From assembly GCF_035582795.1 (NCBI RefSeq), contig NC_134367.1:4404501-4468500 (forward strand): a stretch of 64,000 nt of DNA, in the 5' to 3' direction. The notes under the pieces were generated by a model. The model did no database searches. It was not told the origin of the DNA and saw only the letters and a program-made list of their open reading frames with translations. The stretch comes from Mycteria americana. Its lineage: Eukaryota > Chordata > Aves > Ciconiiformes > Ciconiidae. This document shows positions 1 through 10,100 of the stretch, piece by piece (position 1 is the first letter of the stretch; each line of letters begins with the position of its first letter). Made by a program: the position numbers and the translations under genes.

Positions 1-2466
1 CCTGTGGATGTATTGGCCTGCAGGTGTGAGTCAGGCTTCTTTGGACCCTTGATAACAAGCAGATGCTCCTGGAGGTGTTCAAAGGGACTACAGACCAGGT
101 CAGCCTGTTCCACAAAACCAGTGCTTTTAAAAGTGCACAGAAATTAAATATATGAAGAATGCAAAGGTTGCAACCTGAAAGGTTGAAACAAGCCAAGAAC
201 TGTTTGTGTTTGTGTTTGGTAAGCCAAGGGAGCAATGGCTTGAAAACCCAGAAGTTAACATGGCTTGTCGAGAGTTAGACCTAACAGACAAAATTTTGAG
301 GGGATGAGCGATTTGCTGGTCAGTCTTTTGGGGATCTGTGGTTTGGTGCTGACATGATGGGTATAGACGATGGAGTGAGTTTCCATATCAGCTGTGAGTT
401 CTGGCTGTCCTGGGAGATGTCCTGGGAGATGTCCTGACAGATCAAAGCAGAAACCTGTGCCCATGTCATCATCACGGGGTAAAATGTGAGACTTGCCTTC
501 ATCTCCTCTTATCTCCTTCCCCTTCTTCCTCTTCTTTGCTCTCTGATATTATTTCTAACCTTGTGCTTAAGAAGAGTCTAGTTGTGTGGGCCAAGTCTGT
601 ATCTTCTACAGCACTGTTACAAGGCGGTGACAAAAAAAAAAAAACTGCTTAAACTGTCTGTGATTGCCTGATACTACTTGGCAGGCTCAGAGCTGTTGGT
701 GGGGATGGGACTATGTGCTGGTGCTGGCTTTCAGGAGCTGAGAAGATGCCAGCCAGGCTCAGCACCAGAAACAAGCCACGCTTTCTGTCTTTGCTACTCA
801 CACAAACATTTTCCGTCTTTGCTAATTATTCTCCATACTACCAAGGCTGGATAGCGGTAGCAGCTTCAAGTCCTCAGATCTTCAGATAAACTCGTTCCTG
901 CTTTCTGTGTAACTTTTCTTTGTCTTTATTGTTTTTCCTTCAGAAAACTAGCTCATTTTTTTCACCTTTTTCTATAACTTTAGCAAAAGACTAAAAATAT
1001 GTTTGACGGTCTTTGGGGGTCGTGGACTGAGTAGGCTCTACTCAAAATACTGTTTTCTGGGCATAACTTTCTATGGGTGAGTTTTGGTGGTTTTACCAGT
1101 ACAAAGAGTCATGTTTCTGTTTTATCTGCATTCCTAGTAAGCACAATATGTGTGTATCATGACCAGGGTTCTCTGTACCAGTAAATGAACAGAGATGGTT
1201 TATCTTCTCTCTAACTTGCCCCTATAATTTTTTGGGTTTGCTTTTTATTGCAGACTTCTGAAATTCGTACTCCTGGCCTCCTTCACGATGTAAGGCTTGC
1301 CGGACAGTCAGATCTATAACACCTTTTACAAGCATCTGGTAACTGTCCAGCTTGCTTTGATAACCGGCAATGATGTGCATGGTTATCTGATCATTTGCTG
1401 CACAAAGCCAATCTCAAACTTTCCTTTCTGCTGGGTTTTACTCACAGGTTTCCAAGCAATCTGGCTGCTAAGCCTCTGCTGCTCAGATTTTGCAAACTGA
1501 CATGAAACTGAGACAGGGAGCAGTGCTGGACTGGAAACCTTTATTTTGAAGAGGGTTTTGCGGTGATTCTCCCCCCCCTCCCTGATGATATCATTTAAGG
1601 ACATTAAATAAGCATCCATGTGCACTGAAACTCTCCAAAACAAGAAAGAGCAAGCTTTACGTATTGAACCTCAAACTGATAAGAGCTGTGCAAAGGTGAA
1701 AGAGGACTCCTACCCTCTTCGGTCTCCTGTCGTGATCGTTATTGGCTGTAGTCATGAGCGTTTGCCCAGAGAGACAAAGGCACTGATTAGGTGACCTCAT
1801 GGCAGGGGGCATTGAGTTGGAACTGTTCTACACCTTATCAGCTGAACACAGCAATGCGAAGGAAGACCTCTTAAGCTCATGCTGCTAGGAGTTACAAGAG
1901 AACTTGCAGTAGAAAAGAAAACAGTCCTCAGGCCAAACAAATCCAGGCAATCATACTATTAAACGCTTCTGCAGGAACATGTATAACACCCAGGCAGCTT
2001 GCAGAGGTGAGCATGAAGTTGGCACGAGGCCACGTAAATAAAAAAGGATTGTGTCCTAAGGCACAGATTTCATTGGGCTGGTAAATGGTCCAAGGGAGAA
2101 CGACCCTGCTGGAAGGGGGACGGGAGTATCTTTGCAACCTGTCAGCAGAAAGCTGTCGGCGTTTTGGTACTCCAACTGCGTCATCTCTTGCTGACCTAGT
2201 TCTGACTTTTTCCACATAGTAGCTCTCTCTCAGCATTGCTAACTAGTCTCCATTACTCATGTGCCAACTCCAGCTAACTGCACATCACTACCAGGTAATA
2301 AAGGGTGGGACTTACTGTAATTTTAAGTGTTAGAAGTTACTTGGGCTGCTGCAGACAATTTGCCAAAGCTCCTTCTATAGCAAGTGGTAGGACGTTGAGA
2401 GATTATCTAGCGGACAAGGCAGTTCTATTTCAATCTTTCTGGACTGATGTTTATTTAAGTCCTTGA
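1..2466. other. intergenic DNA downstream of IL17A
   Basis: I see no gene here. Open frames are at most about 100 codons, lack recognisable domains and lack convincing splice context. A 12-base A run lies near 632. By mammalian gene order the next gene to the left should be IL17F, convergent with IL17A, but no IL-17 cysteine-knot exon is visible inside the window to the left of IL17A. Confidence 0.6.
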
Positions 2467-2471
2467 AAACC

Positions 2472-3059
2472 TGTCCTGGTTTTGGCTGGGATAGAGTCAA
2501 TTTTCTTCCTAGTAGCTGGTGTAGTGCTGTGTTTTGGATTTAGTATGAGAATAATGTTGATAACACACTGATGTTTTAGTTGTTGCTGAGCAGTGCTTAC
2601 ACTGGTCAAGGACTTTTCAGCTTCCCATGCTCTGCCAGGTGCACAAGAAGCTGGGAGGGGGCACTGCCAGGACAGCTGACCCAGACTGGCCCAAGGGCTA
2701 TTCCATACCGTAGGATGCCGTGCTCAGTATAGAAACTGGGGGGAGTTGGCCAGGGAGCCGCGATCCCTGCTTGGGAACTGGCTGGGCATTGGTCAGCAGG
2801 TGGTGAGCAATTGCATTGTGCATCACTTGTTTTGTACATTCTTTTATCATTATTATTATTATTATTGTTATTGTTGTTATTACTACTACTATTATTATTA
2901 GTTTCTCTTTCTCTGCTGTCCTATTAAACTGTCTTTATCTCAACCCATGAGTTTTACTTTTTTTTTCCGATTCTCTCCCCCATCCCACTGGGGGCGGGGG
3001 GGCAGGGTGAGCAAGTGGCTGTGCGGTGCTTAGTTCCCAACCGGGTTTAAACCACGACA
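2472..3059 (+). mobile_element. solo LTR, endogenous retrovirus (ERVL-like avian family), copy 1
   Basis: The element starts TGTCCTGGTTTTGGCTGGGA and ends ACCACGACA, giving the TG...CA termini of a retroviral LTR. It is flanked by a perfect 5-bp target duplication AAACC (2467-2471 and 3060-3064). It carries the family's internal landmarks: GCTCAGTATAGAAAC near 2725, a (TTA)n stretch near 2850-2900 and a CTATTAAACTG poly(A)-signal region near 2920. No internal retroviral genes adjoin it, so it is a solo LTR left by LTR-LTR recombination. The family assignment (ERVL class) is inferred from the 5-bp duplication and remembered avian LTR sequences. Three more copies of the family lie at 17.9, 52.4 and 60.8 kb. 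Confidence 0.88.
2846..2901. repeat. (TTA/TAC)n microsatellite inside LTR copy 1
   Basis: A run of TAT, TTG and TAC triplets lies within the 3' half of the LTR. The copy at 60788-61396 has a similar TTA run at the matching position (about 61218-61252), so the tract is a property of this LTR subfamily and not a later insertion. Confidence 0.8.
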
Positions 3060-3416
3060 AAACCTCAAAGGATGAGTGTTCCTCGATGGGTTTTTTTTTT
3101 TGGCAGTCTGTCCCCATGCTTAATATTCTTGGGACAGCCAGCTAGGTGAACTTCAGGACCTCAGGAGACCTGTCTAGTTGGAGACAAGGTAGGAAACAAA
3201 CTAAGTTAGGATCACATATACTGCTAGATACCTACATATGGGCAAAGTTCTATCAGTGTTTGAAGGTAACTAAAGGTGTGGACAGGAGTACACTGCTGTG
3301 ATTGCAGATACTGTGACCACTCAGAGTTAATTAATGTTTCTTTGGACCAGCATGTATCTGCTAGGTCAAGGGATGGTATGAAACCCTTCACTGAATAACC
3401 CTTCACTTGATAACCC

Positions 3417-3623
3417 TTCACTGAAAGGGTTATCAAGCATTGGAACAGGCTGCCCAGGGAAGTGGTTGAGTCGCCATCCCTGGAGGTATTTAAAGGACGT
3501 TTGGATGAGGTGCTTAGGGACATGGTGTAGTGGTGGTTTTGGCAGTGTTAGGTTTACGGTTGGACTCGATGATCTTAAAGGTCTTTTCCAACCTATACGA
3601 TTCTGTGATTCTGTGATTCTGTG
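3417..3623 (+). mobile_element. CR1 LINE 3' fragment
   Basis: The fragment matches the end of the CR1 reverse transcriptase frame and its 3' UTR as seen in the longer copies at 32.7 and 34.1 kb. It runs from AAAGGGTTATCAAGC through GGTCTTTTCCAACCTAT to the terminal GATTCTGTGATTCTGTG repeat. It is severely 5' truncated. The 5' junction carries an unusual triplicated motif, described separately. Confidence 0.9.
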
Positions 3624-4740
3624 AAACCTGTGGCTGTGCTGTGAGTTTAGGTTACAAGCTGATCCACCTGATTTTGCCTGGTGTAGATTAGGGAGGGTTT
3701 AGGCTCACTGGCACAGCTGGAGGGAATAACCCCCAGCAGCAAAAGTTGGGATGATCACATCTCCAGTGAGCACGGCTGGATCTGGAGAAGATGCTTTCAC
3801 CTGAGACGACCTTGCCTCTCATTAGGGACTTGCATCCCTGACCTCTGCTTCTCTAGAAATTCTGTATTTGCTGTTGCATTTGCCAATGGCATTTTGACAG
3901 TGCCTGAGAAGGGTCACGCCTCCCCGAGATGGCAGCAACCAAAATATCCGCGTCTTCACAAACCAGCCTGCCTTTTGAAACACGGAACGTTTTCATCTGA
4001 GCACTTTTAACCCAAGTGTGCTTTAAATAAACCCACCTGCAGTGCAAAACATCCGCCTACGCAAGTCCCATCGCAACCATGGTAGAAGTGCTGTGTCAGT
4101 GTGGTCTACATTTGAAGCACTAGCTGCTGGCAGCAAACGTATTGGAAGGACACGAGCACGGAGAAAATTACAATTGCAGTTAGCAATATGTGGTTAATTG
4201 CTTCAATTATCCACCCGACTCACTCATGCGCTTTTCCTCATGTACCTGGGTAGTGACCCTGCTCTACAGAAAACGTGTTGAAATGGGTTGGAGTGAAATT
4301 CTAGATAGCGTTGGACCAAAGTTAAAACTTCGCAATGGAAACGCACTCGCCATTTTAGGGGAGGGAGTTTCTTTCCCCCCAGAGATGCATTCAAAGTATT
4401 GTGTTGAATCTATCTTTAAAAATTCCTTTCCAGTTGGATAATTAGGTGGATAACTGGGTAGTTACCCACTGCTTTTTTTGCTAGTCTGTCTTTAATGTGA
4501 ATCTACTGGGTGTCACTTGGTAAATCACTTTCCTCCAGGTATCTTAGTTTCTCTATCGGTAAAATGGTGTTAATGATACAAGCTCTAGCTTTTTTATGGA
4601 CTTTACGTTCTACTGCAGCAGAGCTTGATGTTATTAAGACAATTTTAGGTTTTAGCATCATGCAAATCTCTAACAGGGTAATAATTGAACTGAGTGATTT
4701 CTTGCCTTAACAAAGAGGCTTTTTTAGAAAGAAAGGAGAA
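3624..4740. other. intergenic DNA between a CR1 fragment and the IL17A 3' end
   Basis: No gene or clear repeat is recognised. The frames at 4190-4441 and 4510-4710 lack start context, splice sites and domains, and look like chance frames. Confidence 0.55.
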
Positions 4741-5126
4741 CACCACAGAGTTATTTACTGATTTTTATTACACAAAGATAAATAAACAGATACATTATTA
4801 ATAACTCTTCCACCAGCATAAATAGAATTACATAAATAAACATTTCAAACTGTAAACTAAAGTTGTGTAAAGAGTTCCCATTACTTTTTCAGCCCAACAC
4901 ATGAAGGTCTCCGGATTCTGAATTTATAGAGTTCAAGATTTTGGGGGAGAAGGAATTTTTTTTTTAAACTGAGACTTATTAATTTTTAATATATTCTGAT
5001 AAATTCTAGCTAATCATTACAGCTTGATTCGGTTTTGCGGAGACTGAATAAGGCCCCTTCATTTCATTGCTGGTAGGCAAGGAAACTCTCCTCTGTGGCT
5101 CCCTGCTCTTACACTACTGGCTGCCT
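4741..5126 (-). other. IL17A: IL17A 3' UTR with AU-rich elements
   Basis: This stretch follows the IL17A stop codon on the minus strand and ends just past a canonical AATAAA (4764-4769). On the minus strand it contains ATTTA pentamers at 4779-4783, 4819-4823, 4833-4837 and 5000-5004, three of them clustered near the poly(A) end. AU-rich elements of this kind are known in short-lived cytokine mRNAs and recruit decay factors. The instability role is inferred; the pentamers are visible. The exact cleavage site is not defined. Confidence 0.7.
4764..4769 (-). terminator. IL17A: poly(A) signal AATAAA of IL17A
   Basis: TTTATT on the plus strand reads AATAAA on the minus strand, about 360 bases beyond the IL17A stop codon. 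It is the first canonical signal found downstream of the stop. Confidence 0.7.
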
Positions 5127-5364
5127 TTAAGCCTGGTGTTGGATCAAGGGGGTGACACACGTGCAGCCCACAGTGATTATTTTCTTCTCCAACCGGTATG
5201 ATTGGTGGCAGCCTTTCTGCTCCCTCCGGAGGACGAGGATCTCCTGTTTGATGGGGACGGAGTTGACACTGTGGTCCAGCTGCCCATTCAAATTCACACA
5301 CCTGGAGTGGCGGCACTTGGCATCAGCAATCACTTGGGGGAAACGGTTGTGATCCTCATCGATT
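5127..5364 (-). CDS. IL17A: IL17A exon 3 (coding part)
   Basis: The acceptor reads TTACAG then AATCGATGAG. The exon starts with one base that completes the Arg-91 codon and runs to the stop at 5127. It holds five of the six mature-region cysteines and the conserved KCRH and CTCVTP motifs, that is, most of the cystine-knot fold. It matches the last exon of mammalian IL17A and IL17F. Confidence 0.93.
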
Positions 5365-6936
5365 CTGTAAGTTGACATTAAAGGAAGTATTTGAAATGGA
5401 AATGCTGCTGTGTCTCTGGAGTCATGAAGGTATGGATCATCATGGGCTCCCAGGTCAGGAACCTGCACCTCCTAGGAGATTGCCTACTAAGGGGCAGCAA
5501 ACCCTCCACTGCTGTAGGTTTTTAAGTGTAAATAAAGGGTAGGTAAGTAAATAAAGCAGGTTTTTAAGTGTAAGACAAGCATGCCAGGATTGCATGCAAC
5601 TGCCTTTGCAAAGAACTTGCTTCAAATAGGCACTGATGTTGAAAGACCAATTGGAATTGATATTTGAGCTTCCCAACATGTCAGACTGACTAATGGATCC
5701 AAAAACCTGCAGCTCCCCTCCAAAACATGAAATATTCTTAGGGCCTGATGCTGATGTTATTAAATCACCATTGAATTTGGTGCAATGTTAACCCTCCAAG
5801 GCCTTTTTGATAATCTCTTAGATAAAGAATGCTTTTGAAGGTAAAGCTTGCCCCCGTATATAAATAAATTAATTCAATTACAAAAGTAATTTTCTTTGCC
5901 TTCTATATGTTGGCCTAGACCATGCTTTTGCTCTGTGCTCCTTTTTGTGTTGATTTCAAAGAGGATTATACAGACTGTGGATACTCTATTTCCAAAAGCT
6001 CACAACAGTGAAGCACTGATAATAAAGACGTGAGCGTAGCCTCTGCATTATTCTCGAGCATTGCAGCCAGTGTATTTCTAGACCGTAAGGACAGAGCTCA
6101 TACCTGTAATCCCACGGAGCCAGCGAGCGGCTGCTGACATCAAGAGTCGCTTTGGTGTCCTGGTTCATGTTGCTGATGCTTATGTTCACTCTCACAGTTT
6201 GAGGGAATTTTGAGCCTTTTTGGGTCAGGCATCCAGCATATGCTTGCTTGAAGAGGCTCTCTGGCTTGAGTCCAGGCCGTATCACCTTCCCGTAGGCAGA
6301 ACTGCTGACTGACAGCACGGCCAGCAGCATTAAGAGCAGTGATCTGACCTGAAGACAATTGAAGCATTTAGGACCCAACGCAGGTACAGCTGTTGTAGCA
6401 CAGCACGCCTAACAACTCTTCTGTCCATCTGGGAAATTCATCCACACTCAGCCTAGCTGGTAGTCAAAGCCTATACTGTAGGTTGAAGCAATTATGCAAA
6501 AATGTGCCATATATCACATCCACTCTTGCTTTCATTAACTAATCCTTACAGTGCTGACAGGTATGGTACACACTCAGTTGTAATTTGGTGATAAAAAAAT
6601 TTCAATTATACAAAATAATATAATACAGGAGATAGCAGAAAGGATACAACAACAAAAAGACACTCAAAGGTTGAATTTTCAATGTATTTCTTGACTTCAG
6701 AGTATGTGGCAGTAGCCCTGTCCTTAAGTTACCCGTACGGTCTCATTGCTGCCCTATGCTGGTGCTCTTTAGCAGTCTCCCATTTTAGTCATTTTCAATT
6801 ATTAATGGTTTAAACAAGTGTTTTAAAGCTGGGTCCTGACAGTCATCTATTAGAATTCAAATATGTCTCTGTCAAATTGGGGGAAAAAAACTACAAAGCA
6901 CGTTCTTACCAGAGAAGCACGAAGGATCGGAGACAT
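5127..6936 (-). CDS. IL17A: interleukin-17A (IL-17 family cytokine), complete three-exon gene
   Basis: Secreted homodimeric cytokine that signals through IL-17 receptor complexes in mucosal defence. The coding parts are 6936-6910, 6348-6104 and 5364-5127 on the minus strand. All four intron ends are GT/AG and the joined frame is 169 residues, a normal length for this family. Residues 1 to about 29 form a leucine-rich signal peptide. A cysteine at 49 precedes the knot region. Cysteines 108, 113, 143, 158 and 160 form the IL-17 cystine-knot pattern, with the hallmark stretches NSVPIKQEILVLRRE and VGCTCVTP. There is one N-glycosylation sequon (NIS, residues 64-66). Synteny (divergent from PKHD1, with mir-133b/mir-206 between, same strand as the microRNAs) matches IL17A and not IL17F, but the paralogues are similar, so the A/F choice rests mainly on position. 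Confidence 0.92.
5516..5573. repeat. partial tandem duplication in IL17A intron 2
   Basis: AGGTTTTTAAGTGTAA occurs at 5516-5531 and again at 5558-5573, 42 bases apart, with TAAATAAAG motifs after the first copy and before the second. It looks like a local duplication with some decay and lies within the 739-base intron 2. Confidence 0.75.
6104..6348 (-). CDS. IL17A: IL17A exon 2
   Basis: The acceptor TTGTCTTCAG is followed by GTCAGATCAC and the donor is AG then GTATGAGC. It encodes residues 10 to 90 plus two bases of codon 91: the hydrophobic core of the signal peptide (RSLLLMLLAVLSVSSSAYG), the N-terminal extension of the mature cytokine with Cys-49, and the NIS glycosylation site. It ends at SLAPWDY, equivalent to the mammalian STSPWN region. 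Confidence 0.93.
6910..6936 (-). CDS. IL17A: IL17A exon 1 (coding part)
   Basis: Nine codons, MSPILRASL, precede a strong donor, CTG then GTAAGAACG. The ATG has A at -3. A short first coding exon starting MS(P) is typical of IL17A and IL17F. It is too short to be found by open-frame length alone; it is placed by the donor, the phase match to exon 2 and the TATA box about 90 bases upstream. Confidence 0.87.
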
Positions 6937-7020
6937 CTTCCTTCCTTCTCTTACTGCGGCTGATGCTTGTGCTGGGGCTCTGTCGAACTGAAGGTGTCTG
7001 GGCGCATTTGCTGCTGGACT

Positions 7021-7028
7021 TTTTATAA
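7021..7028 (-). promoter_or_regulatory. IL17A: TATA box of IL17A
   Basis: The minus strand reads CCCTTATAAAAAGTCC. The TATAAAA core lies about 85-90 bases upstream of the ATG, predicting a transcription start near 6990-7000 and a 5' UTR of roughly 55-60 bases. No other TATA motif lies closer to the ATG. Confidence 0.78.
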
Positions 7029-7064
7029 GGGCTTCTGTGCTGTCCTAGTTATTGTGGAGTAGGT

Positions 7065-7100
7065 GTTTTTTTCCCAACCTTAACTGTGGTTTCTGACCAT
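7065..7100 (-). promoter_or_regulatory. IL17A: candidate RUNX / ROR half-site / NFAT-like cluster in the IL17A promoter
   Basis: On the minus strand, just upstream of the TATA box, the order is TGGTCA (ROR-like half-site, 7094-7099), AAACCACA (RUNX core ACCACA, 7085-7092) and GGGAAAAAAA (NFAT-like GGAAA core, about 7065-7074). RORgt, RUNX1 and NFAT are known IL17A activators in mammals. The motifs are visible; their function here is inference. Confidence 0.4.
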
Positions 7101-7114
7101 AACTTAAATTAAAA

Positions 7115-10100
7115 GCGTATGTATATATATTCCATTAACGCAGGTGGAAGACAGGATATGGGCTCACCCTCTCTTAGATCTGTAGATGATGTCATTACTT
7201 TAGCCATGTCACTCAAGTAGTAACAAAAGTCAATGATGATATTAGAAAAACCACCAAAAAATTGGCACGCACTGCAGTAAGCAGGTGCAAAGTGCGCGAT
7301 TTTAAATTGGGACTAGAGTCGTCATCTGGTCAAACATAGGTTGGTGCACTTCACGGTCTTGACTTGGGATGCTATAGGTATCAAAACCACTGGCGCTGCC
7401 AGATTGGATCCGTTTGCTCCTAGCTTGGGCTGATGTCTTCTCATCCTGAACTGGGCAGATACTGGACAGCTGGTCCCCATCCAATTGCTCTCCGTATTTG
7501 CCATGTGCTGTCACTTGCCTTGGTGTCTAGGGATCCAGGTTCCTTCTCAAGCTCCTATTTTTTTCTCAAATTTCCTAGTCCGGATCAGGCTATTTTTATT
7601 CACGTCTACACCTCAGGTGTGGTATGTCAGTTTTGATCAGAATGCTTTGTGATAGTGAGTTCCCAAATTCAGCCATTCTCCATCTGGGAAAAAAAACCCT
7701 GAACATTGGTTTTGAACTTGCCACATTTTCCTTTCACTTCAGGCTCTTGAGCTATGAGATAGGGCTTTGTTCCTAAGGAAAGGGGTCTTGGAAGGGTGAT
7801 GGATGTAGTTAAACCTTCAGTTCCTAAGTTAGGGAGAGGACAGAGGGGTTAAAGAGGAACCTTGTGAAGGCTGTGAGATGCAAAATGACTCCTCCAGTAG
7901 GCAGGAAAACTGGAAGGAACTGCAGGCACCTCCTCCATGGTATATAGGTGATAGCATGCTACCCTTGAAAATATTGGGAGCTAAAATACCTTGCATTGTG
8001 TAGCCCCAAGGCATTACAACTCCCTGTGTCCCAGCCCTGTGTCCTGGGTGACAATGATCAATAATCCCAAGTAGCTCCTAACTCCACCCTGCTGTCTCTC
8101 CATCCTTGTAAGACCAATGTACTGCAGCTGTGAAGTACCCTGACATGTTAGTATTTAAACATGCAATATTTAAATCCACGTGTTCAAGTCGACAGACTCC
8201 CTTTGACACGGTGACAGTCAGGATCGCTTTCTCCCATTCAGGGGTATTTTTCTAGATTTTCACTAAGATATTGTAAGGGGGCTGCAGACTTGGAGAGGTT
8301 GGGCTGCTTCAAAGCTGCACCCTCTTTTGACTTTGGGTCACTGTTGCTGCTCTGACTGATAGCAACTGCCTCAATTTTTGTTCTTAGGCAGATGTCTTGA
8401 TGAGCCCTGAATGCTCATTAAAAGCTGTGGGCTTGACCCTGAAAGAGACCTTGCCTGCAAGGAAGGATGTCTGTATTCATTCCACTCATCTGCTTTTAGA
8501 GATTTAAATCAACAGTCCTCTAGTAAATATTTTGGTCACTGGGATGTATGGGATGCTCTGGGACAGGGTGCTTCTGTGGAATCATTCAATATCCTCTGGT
8601 TAGAGCTCAGAGCTCTACAGTTACGCCAGTCAGCAGCAAAGTAGGGATGTGAAAATTTTGGATAAAGCAGATACTGGACCAGGAACTAGAAACTTGATGC
8701 CTTTCCAATGAAAATATCCCAACCACTAGCCTACGGAGTCTTCTTTTCCCCAGCAAATACTTCATGGCATAGCTAATTAGGACAACTCAACATCTCCCAA
8801 GGAAAGACTCCACACCCAGAGTGCTACAAAACCTGGCACACAGAGAGAGGGGTAGGCTCAAATCTCTCAGGCTGCAGCTTCTCAGGTAATGATGCCGATC
8901 GTAATGAACTACGAGATACAGCTATGCCATCTTTCTAATAAGGTTGCTGAGAAGCTGTTTGGAGAGCAGTTGGGTGATGGACAGACACAAGATGGTTGAT
9001 GCTTCTCGTAGGCTGAATTTCAGAGGGATACTTGAAGAAATGGCTTACATTTTAGAAAGGAGGGGGTGAACGTTGAATCTATCCTTCTCTTTAACGTGTC
9101 TTTCTTAGGAAATTACTCTCGTTGCTTTGCACTGACAGTGGGTTACAAGTAGCTAGGATGTGCACTGTAAAGTAACACTCAGAGTAACAGCCTTGATCTG
9201 CTGATGTGTGCCTTTTCTCAGGTCTAATTTTGGTGATGTTTTCAGATGAAATGATGCAAATAAGGTGTGTTTTTTACATTTGCTGAGTATTTACATGTAA
9301 GTCCAAATTTTACTCACCTTGTGCCATCCAAAGGAGGATGTAAATAAGGGTAAAATTTAGTTTGCGGTTTTTAGGATAGCCATGACCTATATCAGATTGT
9401 TTAAAAGATGCTGATGCTTGAAAAGTTAAACGTACAATTCAGTTTCCCTCTTTGAGTTAGAGATGTACAGGTTAAAGGAAATGGTTCCCTCAGAAGGGGT
9501 TTTCTCTAATGCCATTTACTGAAATATCCATTCAAAGTGGGTCAGTTAAATTTCCAATTTTAGACGCAAGAAAGTTTTCTAAAGTCTGCAAGGTAGCAGA
9601 AGGTCAGGTTCAACTGGTCTGACCCTAAATCCAGGCTCATCTGCTCTAAATGTGTCAGTGGTTTTAGTTACCTCGGTACTTGAAAGGTGAATAGTTAAGC
9701 ATTCAAACATGGCTAATATAATGCAACATTGCAATGGTGAAAAAAACCCAAAAACTTTCCATGGTTTATTTTGAGCCATGAACGTATTCATTTGCAATTG
9801 TCACAGGCAAAATGAGAGTGTCTCAGGGGAAAACATACCTCATGAAATGCTTCCAACAGGTCTGAATTATGCAAATAAAACGCTCACATCTCTGATTCCA
9901 AGATTTTTCCAAGTTCCAAATGCTTATTTTCTAATTCTTCCTGGTCTGAAGTCAAAACAAAATTTGAACATGATTTTTTCCGTGAGATTCAAATGTATCC
10001 CGTGGCATTTGTTTTATTCTGACACTTAGCTCTCTCTTAACTAGCAGTTTCATTTCTGTATGCAAAAAGGACTATATCTTGTGCTTTTCCTATTTTCATG

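Noticed and set aside
61-110. CCTGGAGGTGTTCAAAGG resembling a CR1 motif, with a similar one near 24890-24915.
   Set aside because: Only about 20 bases match and the flanks do not follow CR1, so a relic cannot be supported.
5059-5316. An 85-codon minus-strand frame overlapping IL17A exon 3.
   Set aside because: It is an out-of-frame shadow; the IL-17 cysteine-knot motifs are in the other frame.
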